Assembly: GCA_025174535.1 (NCBI GenBank)
Contig: JALBUN010000009.1
Span: forward strand, 1,178,001 to 1,242,000
Origin: Cantharellus purpuraceus
Taxonomy: Eukaryota > Basidiomycota > Agaricomycetes > Cantharellales > Hydnaceae
Direction of reading: 5' to 3'
Length of the DNA stretch: 64,000 bases
Below are positions 1 to 10,330 of the stretch, one piece after another; within the stretch, counting starts at the first letter, position 1, and each line of letters opens with the position of its first letter. The position numbers and the translations under genes were made by a program. Below the pieces are notes generated by a model. It saw only the letters and a program-made list of their open reading frames with translations, had not been told where the DNA came from and made no database searches.

Positions 1-746
1 CCATGGCTACCACCGAACCACCATTATATTCCATAATCGACTTGAGTACCATTTCGCGTGACGGGCGTGGTGAAGTAGCGCATTAGACAAATGGGAAACC
101 AAGCATCGAATAGTCATGTTAGCAAAACAGAAACTATGATACTGAGCCCAAATCGTACCATGGTGGAGAATCAGTGCGTAAACGTAGATGCACAATGACA
201 GAGAGGATGAAAAGAGGTTCTCTGGAGTCTGACGCGTCGTTGGCGGTTAATGGGTGACGTGACAGATTGTGACATTGCATACGCGTCTCCTGCTCTTTTG
301 CCATTGAAGTTTGCCTATACGCCTCGTTCCCGCTACAAACCTCAAGTGCGGCTAGTGTTACAATGTATTCTATCCTTTTTTGTAGTCTAGTTCAGATGCC
401 TTCCAAAAACTCTTCATCGACCCCTGACTGTTCTTTGGATTCCATTGTTCTGAAGTTACATGCAAGTACTAACTCTCCTGTGTTATGTATCAGGATATCA
501 TGTCAAGCGCTGACCATACCGGTTCACATATCCAATTAATAAACATCTCTTGGTTGATGATACCGTTGCTGGTCTCGTAGATGGCTCAGACCCACGCCAT
601 GCATCGGAACAAACAGATACACTGTATTGAGAATGACCGAAATTGAGAAGGGACATATATATATACATATATAGGTCATAGGATATACAGGGTATTTATA
701 TTTAATAAAATAAGTATAGCAGGATGACATTGTCAGAAAAAGCACT
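1..746. other. Intergenic stretch, nothing recognised
   Basis: Only short frames without domain-like composition or plausible splice structure on either strand. A short AT dinucleotide run lies near 656-672. The window edge may cut a neighbouring gene, but no coding signal reaches the edge. Confidence 0.5.
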
Positions 747-837
747 TGGACGCTCTGGGAATCGAACCCAGGACCGTTCGCAAACAGATGCAGACTGCAA
801 ATGCTAAGCGAACGTTATACCCCTAAACCAAGCGCCC
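747..837 (-). tRNA. tRNA-Ala (anticodon AGC) with a short intron
   Basis: Read on the minus strand, the 7-bp acceptor stem pairs fully and contains a G3:U70 wobble pair, the classical alanine identity element. The T arm has a perfect 5-bp stem around TTCGATT. The anticodon loop reads TTAGCA, giving anticodon AGC, and is followed by about 19 nt that do not fit the mature loop before the 3' side of the anticodon stem (GCGAA). This is the usual nuclear tRNA intron position, after base 37. The end given includes the discriminator base. Confidence 0.93.
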
Positions 838-1336
838 TCGAGGTGAAGGGCCAATAGATATGATTATAAACTATGAATTGATGCAAGCTTGCGACATTTG
901 TTTGTTGTGACCAGATGCTCATATACCTTAGTAGGACACGAGTACCCTATAATTGGGCTCGTCTTCTACTATAACATTGCCATACACATCGTGGTAGTTT
1001 ACTTCTTACGTGATCAAGCCATCCAAACCTACGAGACCAAGCAAAATCTGCCTATAAGCAATATATTCGTTGGCAACCTATTACTACCTCTAAACTGTAA
1101 CTTAAAAGGGGCATTGTTGATTTTAGGCACGCTCTTCAGCTAGCAGATCCCTACGTTACTCATCAGAATCAATGGCCTTCATACGACCACACGTTCACAA
1201 ATTTAGAATACACTCGATTTACAATATTTCAAAAATTCTGACAACTATGGATGGTATATGTATATTCCATTATTCTCATAGGAATGTTCAAGAAGCAGCA
1301 CCATGCTCAGCGGTCCCAGCCAACATGTCAAGCGCC
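838..1336. other. Intergenic stretch, nothing recognised
   Basis: Region between the tRNA gene and the stop codon of the convergent minus-strand gene. The open frames here start at non-ATG codons and show no known motif. Confidence 0.5.
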
Positions 1337-2130
1337 TCATATCCCAGCCTCCTGCCTAATGTCATCGTTGCGAGGGGCAGGCTGAGAGGGATCTGTAGCA
1401 AAGCCATTGTCTCTCGGTACATTGCTAACGTTTCCTCCGTATGGATTAGGGTAGTTGTCGGTGCTGCCTGTCGCGTCCTCGCTGGGAACTGTACGAGTGG
1501 ATGGGCTGGTGGTGGTTCCAGGCACTGAGGAAGTGTCCTGTTTGTCTTCCGTTGCGAAGGGATCGAATTCCTGTGAAGATGGATCATAAAAAAGGTAGGA
1601 TGGGGAATATACATTGCCGTACTTTTTCTGCTTGCTCACCCCTCCTAAGATCTCCGGTCTTCCTATCGTGACCTTTCTGAAAAACCGTACACATTAAGGA
1701 ATGACACCTTATGCAAGGAAGAGGATACTGACCTGCACAAGCTCAGGATTCCTGGTGATCTTGCCTACCACCTGTTCTTTAACGCCTGTAATTTTGTCTC
1801 CGAGTGTCTATGCATGAAAGAGAAAATAAACAAAAGATGAAGCAAATGATTGAATAGCATTTAACGTACTGCTCTATTCTTGTTCGCATACTCTGGTCCA
1901 TATCCTACCGACCCGGCATGTTTCTGCTCAGGAAAACCCTGCTGGCTCGCCTGTTCCGGAGTTATCTCGTCTCCAAATTCCCCAGAAAGGCCCCCTCCAC
2001 CACTATTTCCTGTCACGGAAGGGTTGTACGAAGGATCGTTGATAGCTGCGCTCCGAGCAGTGTTGGTATTCGTCTGGGATGGTATGCTACCGGCAAGGGT
2101 GGATTGAGGTTGAGTGTTAACTGAAGACAT
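1337..2130 (-). CDS. Small hydrophilic basidiomycete protein with a CsbD-like core
   Basis: Four exons on the minus strand: 2130-1870, 1807-1733, 1676-1623 and 1570-1337, giving 207 codons. All three introns (47-62 nt) have GT-AG ends and keep phase 0. The N-terminal third is rich in Ser, Thr, Asn and Gln. The middle carries GDKITGVKEQVVGKITRNP followed by a Lys/Arg-rich stretch; this spacing of Gly, Glu, Gln and Lys resembles the CsbD/YjbJ stress-protein core and recurs in small agaric proteins of unknown function. The C-terminal part is Asp/Thr/Pro-rich and probably disordered. No signal peptide or membrane segment is visible, so it is probably soluble. The family call rests on memory of similar proteins; the gene structure is better supported than the function. 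Confidence 0.8.
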
Positions 2131-2294
2131 GATTGAAGTGATTGGAAGGACTTGGAGGCAATGCTTTTAAGGACATTTCTGAGGTCTATGGAGTTGGAGC
2201 GGCTGACGGCGATGAGCAAGCTATGACAGTGCATACTATGCACTGAATACGTCATTTCAGGTCACGTGACAATAAATTCGACACGTGCTGCTAA

Positions 2295-2681
2295 CAGAGC
2301 GTATACGGAACCAGCTTAAGCTGAAAACCCAGCTTGTTGATGCTCCACCATACCGTAGTCTGAACTTAATCCGACGTTAGCCCAAAGTGAAGCAACGGTC
2401 CAGGCCTGGACCGGCAGCTTGTCAGACCGCCGAACGGCAGACATCCCTTTGTAAGTGCGACTTGCGATGGACAACCATGGCCAGTGTTCGTGAAGCCCTT
2501 TTATGGTAGCTTCACTTCGGCGCGGGATTCAGGTTTGACATTCTTTTTGAACGGAGCCTAAAAGCGGCATGTATGAAGCAACGGCGGAGCTTCATCGGAG
2601 CCTTGCGAACGCTCCACTGTAGCTTTTACTACGGCCATCATAGCTAGCGAAACTCAGCTTAAGCTGGTTCCATATACGCCC
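2295..2681. mobile_element. MITE-like element with about 30-bp terminal inverted repeats
   Basis: The left end (2295-2324) and right end (2654-2683) are near-perfect inverted repeats sharing the core GGAACCAGCTTAAGCTG. The interior encodes nothing and has short self-complementary stretches built around GAAGC/GCTTC. The trinucleotide TAA directly precedes the left end (2292-2294) and lies at the right edge (2682-2684), consistent with a 3-bp TWA-type duplication as made by PIF/Harbinger transposases. The family assignment is inference. Confidence 0.7.
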
Positions 2682-2982
2682 TAATCAGGATATCGTGGCA
2701 AGTCAGCAAGCATATCGACGGCCGCATGCAGGACATCGTTTAGTTGGTCCAACGTACCGCGTTGCACTTCGTCTTGAACATTTCCAAGTGTTGATTCCCT
2801 CTGAATGTCAGACGGCATCCATCGGCGTGTATTTCTGTCGTTGCTAACGTGAAAGGGCTCGTGCACACTCGCGAACGGATTAAAGAGTCACGTGGGAAAA
2901 CATCTATAGAATTGGAATATTTGTAACAATCTCGTTCGTTCCCTGCTTGCTCTGCTCCTCATCAACGACTCGTGCAAAAGTC

Positions 2983-4344
2983 ATGCCTTGGGTAAATATC
3001 AAGCTCAACACCGGTAAACCTGTTTCATGATAGACACGTCCTGTGCCTTGTATCTTACATGGGAACCGCCTTCTGTGTGCAGGGAGTGAGATTCCCGGCA
3101 TTGGATTTGGGACGTGGATGACAGGCAATGGCCAACAAGCCACAGACCAAGTCGAGCAGGCTCTCGGGCTCGGGTTCGATCACATTGGTAGGCCATTCAC
3201 AGATGTCATTTCAGCAAAAGAGCTACTCGTCTCACATTCCCACCTCAGACACCGCACAGTCCTACCGCAACGAAACAGAGGCGGGCCAAGCCCTCAGGGA
3301 AAGCGGCATTGCCCGGTCGCAGGTCTTTATCACCACCAAGTTTTCTGGGATGAAAGATGTGGATACGTCCATTTATGACTCGTTGAAGAACGTGAGCGTT
3401 CAAGTGATCCTCGTTCTTACCGCTTTTGCTTGAACACCACGTCTCAGCTGGGCGTGAGCTACGTCGACCTGTACCTCATCCACAGCCCGCGGTTGGCACA
3501 GGGGGACATTCCAGGTCTGTGGAAGAAATTCGAACATATCCATGCTATAGGTCTCGCAAAGTAAGGACGCAGAACCACTAAGACATGCAGTCATCCCTTG
3601 CTTAACATAGAAACGCAGGAACATCGGCGTCAGCAATTTCAATGTCGATGACCTCAACGTCCTCCTTAAGGAAGCCAAAGTCAAGCCGGCCGTTAACCAG
3701 GTCTGTGTCGCCTGGGATTATTGACCCTCATCCATTCCTCATGTGCTCCGTTCCCGTCCATAGATCCTATTCCATCCCTATGTTCACGAGGAGCAATCAC
3801 CGATCGTTGAATTCTGCAAGGCTCAGAACATCGTCATCGAGGCATACAGCCCCCTAATGTATACCCCCCTCACAGCTCCTAGAAAAGATAATACTAACAA
3901 TATTCAACTAGCCCCATCACAAAACAACCTGGTGGACCACTCGAAAAACCCCTAGCCGACATCTCCGCACGCACCGGAGCAACGTACGACCAGATCCTCC
4001 TCGCCTGGAATAAATCCAAGGGCACCGTCGTCCTCAGGCAAGTTACGCACACATACTCTCTCTTCATCATATCTCACTGATCACCTCATGTAGTACAAGC
4101 TCCAAAAAGCAACGACTTCAAGGCTACATCGAGGCAGGCGATCTAGGTTAAGCCTCCGCCTCCTTGAAACGCGCATGATTAACATGTTGTTATAGAATTA
4201 ACCGACGAAGACATCGCCGCCATTGATTACGCTGGGTCTATCGGCCCTGTCTGCATGTGGAAAGTCGCCGGTAAAAGGTTGGTAATAGCAGCTGCAGCGG
4301 CAGGCGTGCTCTGGCGCGCTTCTTGTTTCCTGAACCTTTGTTGA
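2983..4344 (+). CDS. Aldo-keto reductase
   Basis: Nine exons: 2983-3013, 3083-3187, 3249-3391, 3448-3560, 3619-3700, 3764-3858, 3912-4037, 4094-4146 and 4196-4344, encoding 298 residues. It is a cytosolic-type NAD(P)H-dependent carbonyl reductase with the (beta/alpha)8 fold. The catalytic tetrad is visible: Asp46 and Tyr51 (DTAQSY), Lys76 (TTKF) and His105 (LIHSP). NIGVSNFN and the C-terminal cofactor-loop region (STSSKKQRL) follow. The ATG at 2983 was chosen because MPWVNIKLNTG is the usual family start and splices in phase to SEIPGIGFGTW. The intron at 4038-4093 begins GC rather than GT, in a good AG|GCAAGT context. Oddly, the protein ends in a 20-residue hydrophobic, Ala-rich tail absent from most relatives. 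The substrate cannot be predicted. Confidence 0.92.
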
Positions 4345-4971
4345 CCTTGCGAAGTAAGTGCCACTAGTGGGAGAGCTTCCATACAAGGACTTCCGTGTAT
4401 AATAAAACGCTACCCATGCTTGAAATCCATAACAATTAAATGGCATCGACAGAAACTCGCCGGGGTGAACTATCACAAAAAAGGAAATGTAGGGGTGATC
4501 CAAGCACTGGCATGCTAAGATGATGACCTCGAAAGAATACATATCCGATCGTCGCCCATGAATAGTGAGACAAAGCCGAAAGCATGACCAGACCTCTCTC
4601 AGACAACGACGCGATCCTCCAAGTTCAGCAGTCATCACTTTACAGATCAGGGTCTGTTACAATGTATCCCAACGAGCACCGACTATGGTATATATCCCCT
4701 CCGTCCAGGATGTGAGAATTGGAGAAAGTCGTTATTTTAGTCGAGCTTTTCCGCACACACAAGTATACATCACACATCCATCCCGTGTTTCAATATTATA
4801 ATGCAAGGACGAGCAAGGGGCCCTTCAAGTCTACCAAGGTGTATAATCAATGCGCGTCGGGATGCAAAGCTGATTACAGGTTTGAAACACCGAGCGCTGG
4901 ATTAGACTGCAGTTCAACTGTCTTATTCCACTTTTATCTGCTATATACAGCTTCTGATTCTGGTGACGACC
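4345..4971. repeat. Upstream flank of HNH copy A, duplicated at 9240-9800
   Basis: Blocks here recur in the same order and orientation near 9240-9800: the CATCGCCCATGAA/CGTCGCCCATGAA block, the block with GGATGTGAGAATTGG, and GCAAGGACGAGCAAGGGGCC. It is the duplicated 5' flank of the HNH gene family, not a separate gene. I see no intact coding region. Confidence 0.6.
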
Positions 4972-6310
4972 ATGTCCACCGCCGCTTCTAGATCCGAATC
5001 TATCGAAAATGATATTCCCTCGAACCATGTTCGCCTTGTGCTTGTGCGCCACCCGCCGTTCTACCTCCAAATACCCCTAAACATCATCTCTTTTTTGTGT
5101 TTGAAACCTCGGAAATACCTTGCCTACCTTGGCCGGTGTGTCTTTGGGGCTGAGGGCGTGTTGATGGAAGGTGAAAGTACTACACCGTTCGACCTCGACG
5201 GCGATCTGGATGATGGAGGTTTGTACTACTATGACACGCCCGTGGGTACGAGTGAGTTTCAATTTAAACTATGGTTGTTGTCCCCAGTGCAAAGAAACAC
5301 TGATGTGTTCGCCGTCGAGGGAAGAACTTGACCACGCAATCGACTGAGAAGTAATCAAGCAACGGTCAAGCGTGCCTTCGGAAAGTACAGACACTCGCGA
5401 TTGTTTCCGTAACAACCTGCTCGAACGTGATGCGTGTTGTGTTCACAGGGGCTGATGCCTTTTCTGGAAATGGGATGCATATCATTCCCTATAGCAGGGG
5501 ATCTGAGGTACGCTTAGCAGTGTTATTGCACTGGCAGGATATCTGATCGCCTGCCCTTTTTCCACTTCAGTGGTTTCGGATGATCATAGAGAATCGTCCA
5601 AAGTATGAGGAGGACGTGGGTGATATGACGGACATCAATGATATTCGCAATGGTGCCTTTGTAAACGGTATGATACATCCCCGGCTTGATCTACGCCACG
5701 TTGTTATACTCAAGGTCCGTGTCTTTGGACCAAATTTGATTTGTCTCTCTCTAACTCCATCACTTCTCAGACTCCAAACCACTTTCTTACCACAACTGAC
5801 ATTCCCCAAGGCAACCGACCCGTTGAGCCATCTGCAGAGGTCGCCTTCCCCCGCGACATGCGTTATACGCTGCAGTGGCTGATAGAACCAACATGGCGCC
5901 AACTCGTGTACATCCCAAACAATATTGACGCTGCTTTCAAGAGAGACACCCTAGAACCAAAGCCGTCGGGCCTGTTACTGCATTACAATTATGGTGCTGC
6001 TGCCGTCAAGTGGTGGGGACACGGGAAAGAAGTCCTTGAAAATCGCCCTAATATTCCTCGCCCGACCCCTTCTAGGATCCTGCATGACAAGGCTGCCGTA
6101 ATCCAAAAACGTGATGCGGCGAGGCGTGCGAAGGAAGCCAGTGCTGGGAGTGGCGCCGCTGGAGACCAGGCACAATGGGATGAGGATGTTGTCATGCTCT
6201 TCTTCTGGGGAAATTCACCGGCCGCAGTGGAACGCCGTCGCAAGAAAGAGCAGGAATGCAGTGAATATATGGAGCAGTGGCGACAAGGAGTGCCTGAGAC
6301 TCCAAGCTGA
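4972..6310 (+). pseudogene. HNH-endonuclease-family gene, decayed copy A
   Basis: Same layout as the intact copy at 7705-9095: the first exon starts at ATG 4972, an exon carries the HNH signature region, an exon contains NDIRNGAF, and a long last exon ends at 6310. The second exon is broken. Relative to the intact copy it has a two-base loss near 5305, a TGA in the homologous frame at about 5343, and a further two-base loss inside the segment that encodes the CVFTG motif. The first and last exons remain open. I infer loss of function; an alternative splice form skipping exon 2 would lose the presumed metal-binding site. Confidence 0.82.
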
Positions 6311-6423
6311 TCGTGTGAACGTCCGTGTCGTTCGCTCATTGCAATATACTTATGAAAACACTCCACAACGTCAAGATCAACCAAAACCTATATATGTAAT
6401 TCCCAGCGGGAATAAAAGTTAAT

Positions 6424-6850
6424 GTCATTCACTATTGGCGACATCACTAGCATAGGGTATGGTTGTAGTCAGTTACAAACAGTCAAACAAGAACAAGGCC
6501 CATAACCGCGGTTCACAGACGGAATACACATGATAAGGAGCAGCGCTATGAACCGCGATAAACATGTAAGAATACCAGAGATAGGAGAACACAAGAAATT
6601 CGAAGGTGGGGAGGGACAGCACCAGGGTGGAGTTGGAAGAGGAGTCGATGGTGGAATAGTTAGAAATACGTCACAATAATATGAGGAATAAGACTAGGAG
6701 AGAACAAGCCGGTACTCGTTTAATACACGACGGAGAGGTATATCAGAGCGCACAAGGCAAGGTTAGCGGAAGCCAGAATCAGGACAGGGTTCCATTTGCG
6801 TCCTCTCGAAAGGCAGTAATCAACATGAAGCTTCATGCAAATTGTCGAGC
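6424..6850. repeat. Segmental duplicate of 9901-10330 (3' end of the lysine-rich gene)
   Basis: About 425 bp beginning TTCACTATTGGCGACATCAC and running through AATACCAGAGATAGGAGAAC to AAGCTTCATGCAAATTG is repeated in the same orientation at 9901-10330 with scattered substitutions. In the second location it forms the terminal exon and 3' flank of the minus-strand lysine-rich gene. Here it has no gene body attached: it lies between the 3' end of HNH copy A and a truncated HNH first exon. Confidence 0.85.
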
Positions 6851-6865
6851 TTGAATGACGACTAT

Positions 6866-7041
6866 GCCCACCGCCGCTTCTAGATCCGATTATATGGTCC
6901 CTCAAGCCACGTTCACCTCGTCCTTGTGTGCCACCCACCGTTCTACCTACAAATTCCTCTAAACATTATCTCTTCTTTGTGTTTGAAACCTCGGAGACAT
7001 CTTGCCTATCTTGGCTGGTGCGTCCTTGGGGCTGAGGGTGC
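6866..7041 (+). pseudogene. Truncated first exon of an HNH-family gene
   Basis: Starts with the family N-terminus (the first bases read ATGCCCACCGCCGCTTCTAG) and runs through HPPFYLQIPLNIISSLCL and the YLGWCVLGAEG region. It ends abruptly at about 7041, where unrelated sequence begins. A short deletion relative to the intact copy lies near 6896. No downstream exons follow, so it is a broken copy. Confidence 0.8.
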
Positions 7042-7704
7042 CTACGAACCTTGGAGGAGCACTAGCGTGGTATGATTCTATGCCAAAGTTTGCTTGGGTA
7101 GTCAATGATGAGTAACACGCCTGACCCACGGCGGACTTCGCTCCCGTGGAGTGAGGTCCAGGACAGGACAACATTCTAATGACATCCTCTAAGAGGAAGT
7201 CAAGTAATGCGTCTATAACGTTCTCTCCAAGGGTTGTCATAACTCCGTGGATCAGGACGATTCTACTTCGGGTCTTCCTCACCAACTTCTCTTGTTCCCC
7301 CTCGAAGGGGACCAGGATATTCAATTAGTTTCAGATGTAATTATTTTGTGGGACACGTGTCGTCAAGTTATATAAAGTTATCTCACCTAGTATAGACCGA
7401 GTCGCATCAAGTGCGCATTTCCAAAGACCGTCATGCCTATCCAGCAGGGAAGGAGACTCTCCCTGCTCATGGCATATGTATGATCTTAGGCTTGCACATA
7501 TTTCTGGTGGAGTGTCAACGTGGGTAGACACATCCATGCAAAAAAAAAAACACAACGAAGCGTCGGGGAATGCACCTGCAGTCCGCTCTCAGTTTCGGAA
7601 AGACCCGGTTGTGGCGCGGATGGTCGACTTGTCCCCCACAGTTTCAAACAGCAAGTCCTATACTGCCTCTTATCTGCTATGTGCAGCTTTCGAGCTTGAC
7701 GACT
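7042..7704. other. No intact gene; possible relic frame on the minus strand
   Basis: A minus-strand frame starting at 7324 has an even amino-acid composition (beginning MNILVPFEGEQEKLVRKT) but runs straight into the antisense of the truncated HNH exon, so it is cut at about 7042. I do not recognise it. The rest is the upstream flank of HNH copy B, with a run of ten A at about 7541-7550. Confidence 0.4.
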
Positions 7705-9095
7705 ATGTCCACCGCCGCTTCTAGATCCGATTATATGGATGTTCCCTCAAACCATGTTCACCTCGTCCTTGTGCGCCACCCACCGTTCTACCTCCAAATT
7801 CCTCTAAACATCATCTCTTCTTTCTGTTTGAAACCGCGGAGATATCTTGCCTATCTTGGCTGGTGCGTCCTTGGGGCTGAGGGCTCGTTGACGGGGCGTG
7901 ATATCACTACACCGTTGGACTTCGACGGCGATCTGGATGATGGAGGCTTGTACTACTATGACACAGCCACGGGTACGGGTGAGTTTTTATTGAAATATCG
8001 TTGTTGTCCCTGGTGAAAACAAAGTGCTGACCGTGTACTCTCCATCAACACAAGGCCTTGGCCAGGCAATTGACCTAGAAGTGATTAAAGGACGGTCAAC
8101 CGTGCCTTCTGGAAGCACGGCCACTCGCAATCATTTCCGAAACAAACTGCTCGAACGTGATACGTGCTGTGTTTTCACAGGATTTCCCCCCATTTCTGGA
8201 AATGGGATGCATACCATTCCCTATAGCAGGGGATCTGAGGTACGCTCAGCAGTATTATTGCGCAGGCATGATATCTGATTGCCTGCCCTTCTGCATTAGT
8301 GGCTTCAGCTGATCATACAGAATCGTCCAAGGTATGAGGAGAAAGTGAGCGATATGACGGACATCAACGATATTCGCAATGGTGTCTTTGTAGTCAATTT
8401 TGTACACACCCGGTTTGATCCACGCCACGTTGTTATACTCAAGGTTCATCTCTTCGGACCAAATTTGATTGTCTCTCTCTAATCCGATTACTTCTCAGAC
8501 TCCAAATCACTTTCTTGCCACTACTGACATTCCCCAAACTATCCGATACTTTGAGCTGGCTGAAGAGGTCACCTACCCACGCAACATGCGTTACACTCTG
8601 CAGTGGCTTGTAGAACCAACACCGAATGAAGCCCATAACGCCCCGAATAATGTTGACGCCACTTTCAAGAGAGATACCCTAGAACCAAAGCCATCGGACC
8701 TGTTATTGCACTACAATTATGGTGCTGCTGCTGTCAAGTGGTGGGGGCATGGGAAAGAAGTCCTTGAGATGCGCCCCAACATTCCTCGCCCAATTGTGCC
8801 TACCCCAGCTCCCATGGGACCTATTAGGACAGTGCATGATAAGGGATCCACAATCCAGAGATGTGATGCGGCAAGGGGTGTGAGGGAAGGTGGTGCTGGG
8901 AGTGTCGCAGCTGGAGACCAGCCTGGGGAGATTATGGACTTGAAGGATGAGCATGTGCAATGGGATGAGGATGATGTAATGCTCTTCTTCTGGGGAAATT
9001 CTCCGGCTGCAATGGAACGTCATCGCAAGAAAGAGCAGGAACGCAGTGACTATATGGAGCAGTGGCGACAAGGCGTGCCTTTGACTTCAAGCTGA
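7705..9095 (+). CDS. HNH endonuclease domain protein, intact family member (copy B)
   Basis: Four exons: 7705-7978, 8025-8239, 8300-8443 and 8499-9095, giving 409 residues. All introns are GT-AG and in phase, with no internal stop. Residues about 92-211 resemble the HNH domain found in many agaric proteins: LLERDTCCVFTG, GMHTIPYSRGSEW (first His), NDIRNGVFV (Asn) and FDPRHVVIL (candidate last His). The long final exon ends in a conserved block, VMLFFWGNSPAAMERHRKKE, shared by every copy in this window. Such domains bind a metal ion and cleave nucleic acid in known cases; activity here is not shown, and the final His is placed by spacing only. It lies within a local cluster of decayed relatives, which suggests recent gene turnover. 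No signal peptide. Confidence 0.88.
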
Positions 9096-9239
9096 CCGGT
9101 TGACCGTCCATGTAGTCCGCTTCGCAAGGTCAACCACAGGTCGTATATGTAATTTCTATCGGGGAATAAAAGATCATATTAGCCCTTTGCATGTAAACAA
9201 GTAACGAATTTATTACTCACTATATATGAGGTCACTAAC

Positions 9240-9900
9240 TCGCCACAGTAAACTATTGCACAAAAAACATATCTAGCTTCCTCTGGCATGATGAAAAAAA
9301 TAACTTTGAAATAGAATCAGGAGTTTTGAACGCTATTGCAAAGTACTTATTGCAGTATGCGTCCGACCATCGCCCATGAACGTTTGAACAGAGACCTACG
9401 ACCGATGATGCTGTCACGTTTAAGTTCAGCAGATTGACGGTCATCACTGGATAGACCAGGTTCTGTCAAAGCACGGTGAACGACGTATCCTATTGAGCAC
9501 CAACTATGATAGATATATCCCTTTCGTCCGGGATGTGAGAATTGGTGAGAAAGTCATGATCACTACTTTTCTCAAAGCTTTTTCGCACACAAGTATACCA
9601 CATCTCAGCGTTTGGGCCTGTGACCAATATTCCAATGCAAGGACGAGCAAGGGGCCCTTCAAGTCTACCAATCTGTATAACAAATTCGCGTCGGAATGCA
9701 AATACAAGTTTGAAACACCGGGCGCTAAATTAGCTGCAGTTCAACTGCCTTGATCCTGCCTCAATCTGCTTTGTATACTGGCACGAGTCTTGCACAAAAG
9801 GGCCATGTTTAACCCACATTCCGGATCCGCTGATGATACTCCCTCAGACCATGTTCGCCTTGTGCTTGTGCGCCACCCGCCGTTCTACCTCCAAACCCCT
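9240..9900 (+). pseudogene. HNH-family flank plus stub of a first exon (copy C)
   Basis: The stretch repeats the upstream flank of copy A (see 4345-4971). It then continues into a remnant of the first exon (from about 9840) that still reads VLVRHPPFYLQ before breaking at about 9900, exactly where the 6424-type duplicated segment begins. The start codon region is degenerate. It is a truncated copy. Confidence 0.75.
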
Positions 9901-10330
9901 TTCATTCACTATTGGCGACATCACTAGCATAAGGCATGGTTGTAGTCAGTTACAAACAGTCAAACAAGAACAAGGCCCATAATCGTGATGCCCAGACGGA
10001 ATACACATGATAAGGAGCAGCGCGATAAACCGCGACAAAACCATGTAAGAATACCAGAGATAGGAGAACACAAGAAATCCGAAGCTGGGGAGGGACAGCA
10101 CCAGGGTGGAGTTGGGAGAGTCGAATGTGGAATAGTTAGAAATACGTCACGATAATATGAGTAACAGGATTAGGAGAGAACAAGCCGTTTGGTACACGGT
10201 GGGGAGGTATATCAGAGCGCGCTCCAGTCAGGGCGCACAAGACAAGGTTGGCGGAAGCCGGAATCAGGACAGGGTTCAATTTGCATCCTTTCAAGAGGCA
10301 GCAATCAACTGGAAGCTTCACGCAAATGTG
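9901..10330. repeat. Segmental duplicate of 6424-6850
   Basis: Second copy of the duplicated segment. It overlaps the terminal exon of the minus-strand lysine-rich gene, so it probably represents that gene's 3' end and downstream flank. Its left edge fuses directly to the HNH stub. Confidence 0.85.

Noticed and set aside
889..1143. 84-residue hydrophobic frame as a membrane protein
   Set aside because: Starts at a non-ATG codon, lacks a splice context and shows no family motif.
2684..2982. Minus-strand frame ending at 2681 (DQLNDVLHAAVDMLADLPRY)
   Set aside because: It runs into the MITE end, has no ATG start or acceptor, and no recognisable family, so I did not call it a gene.
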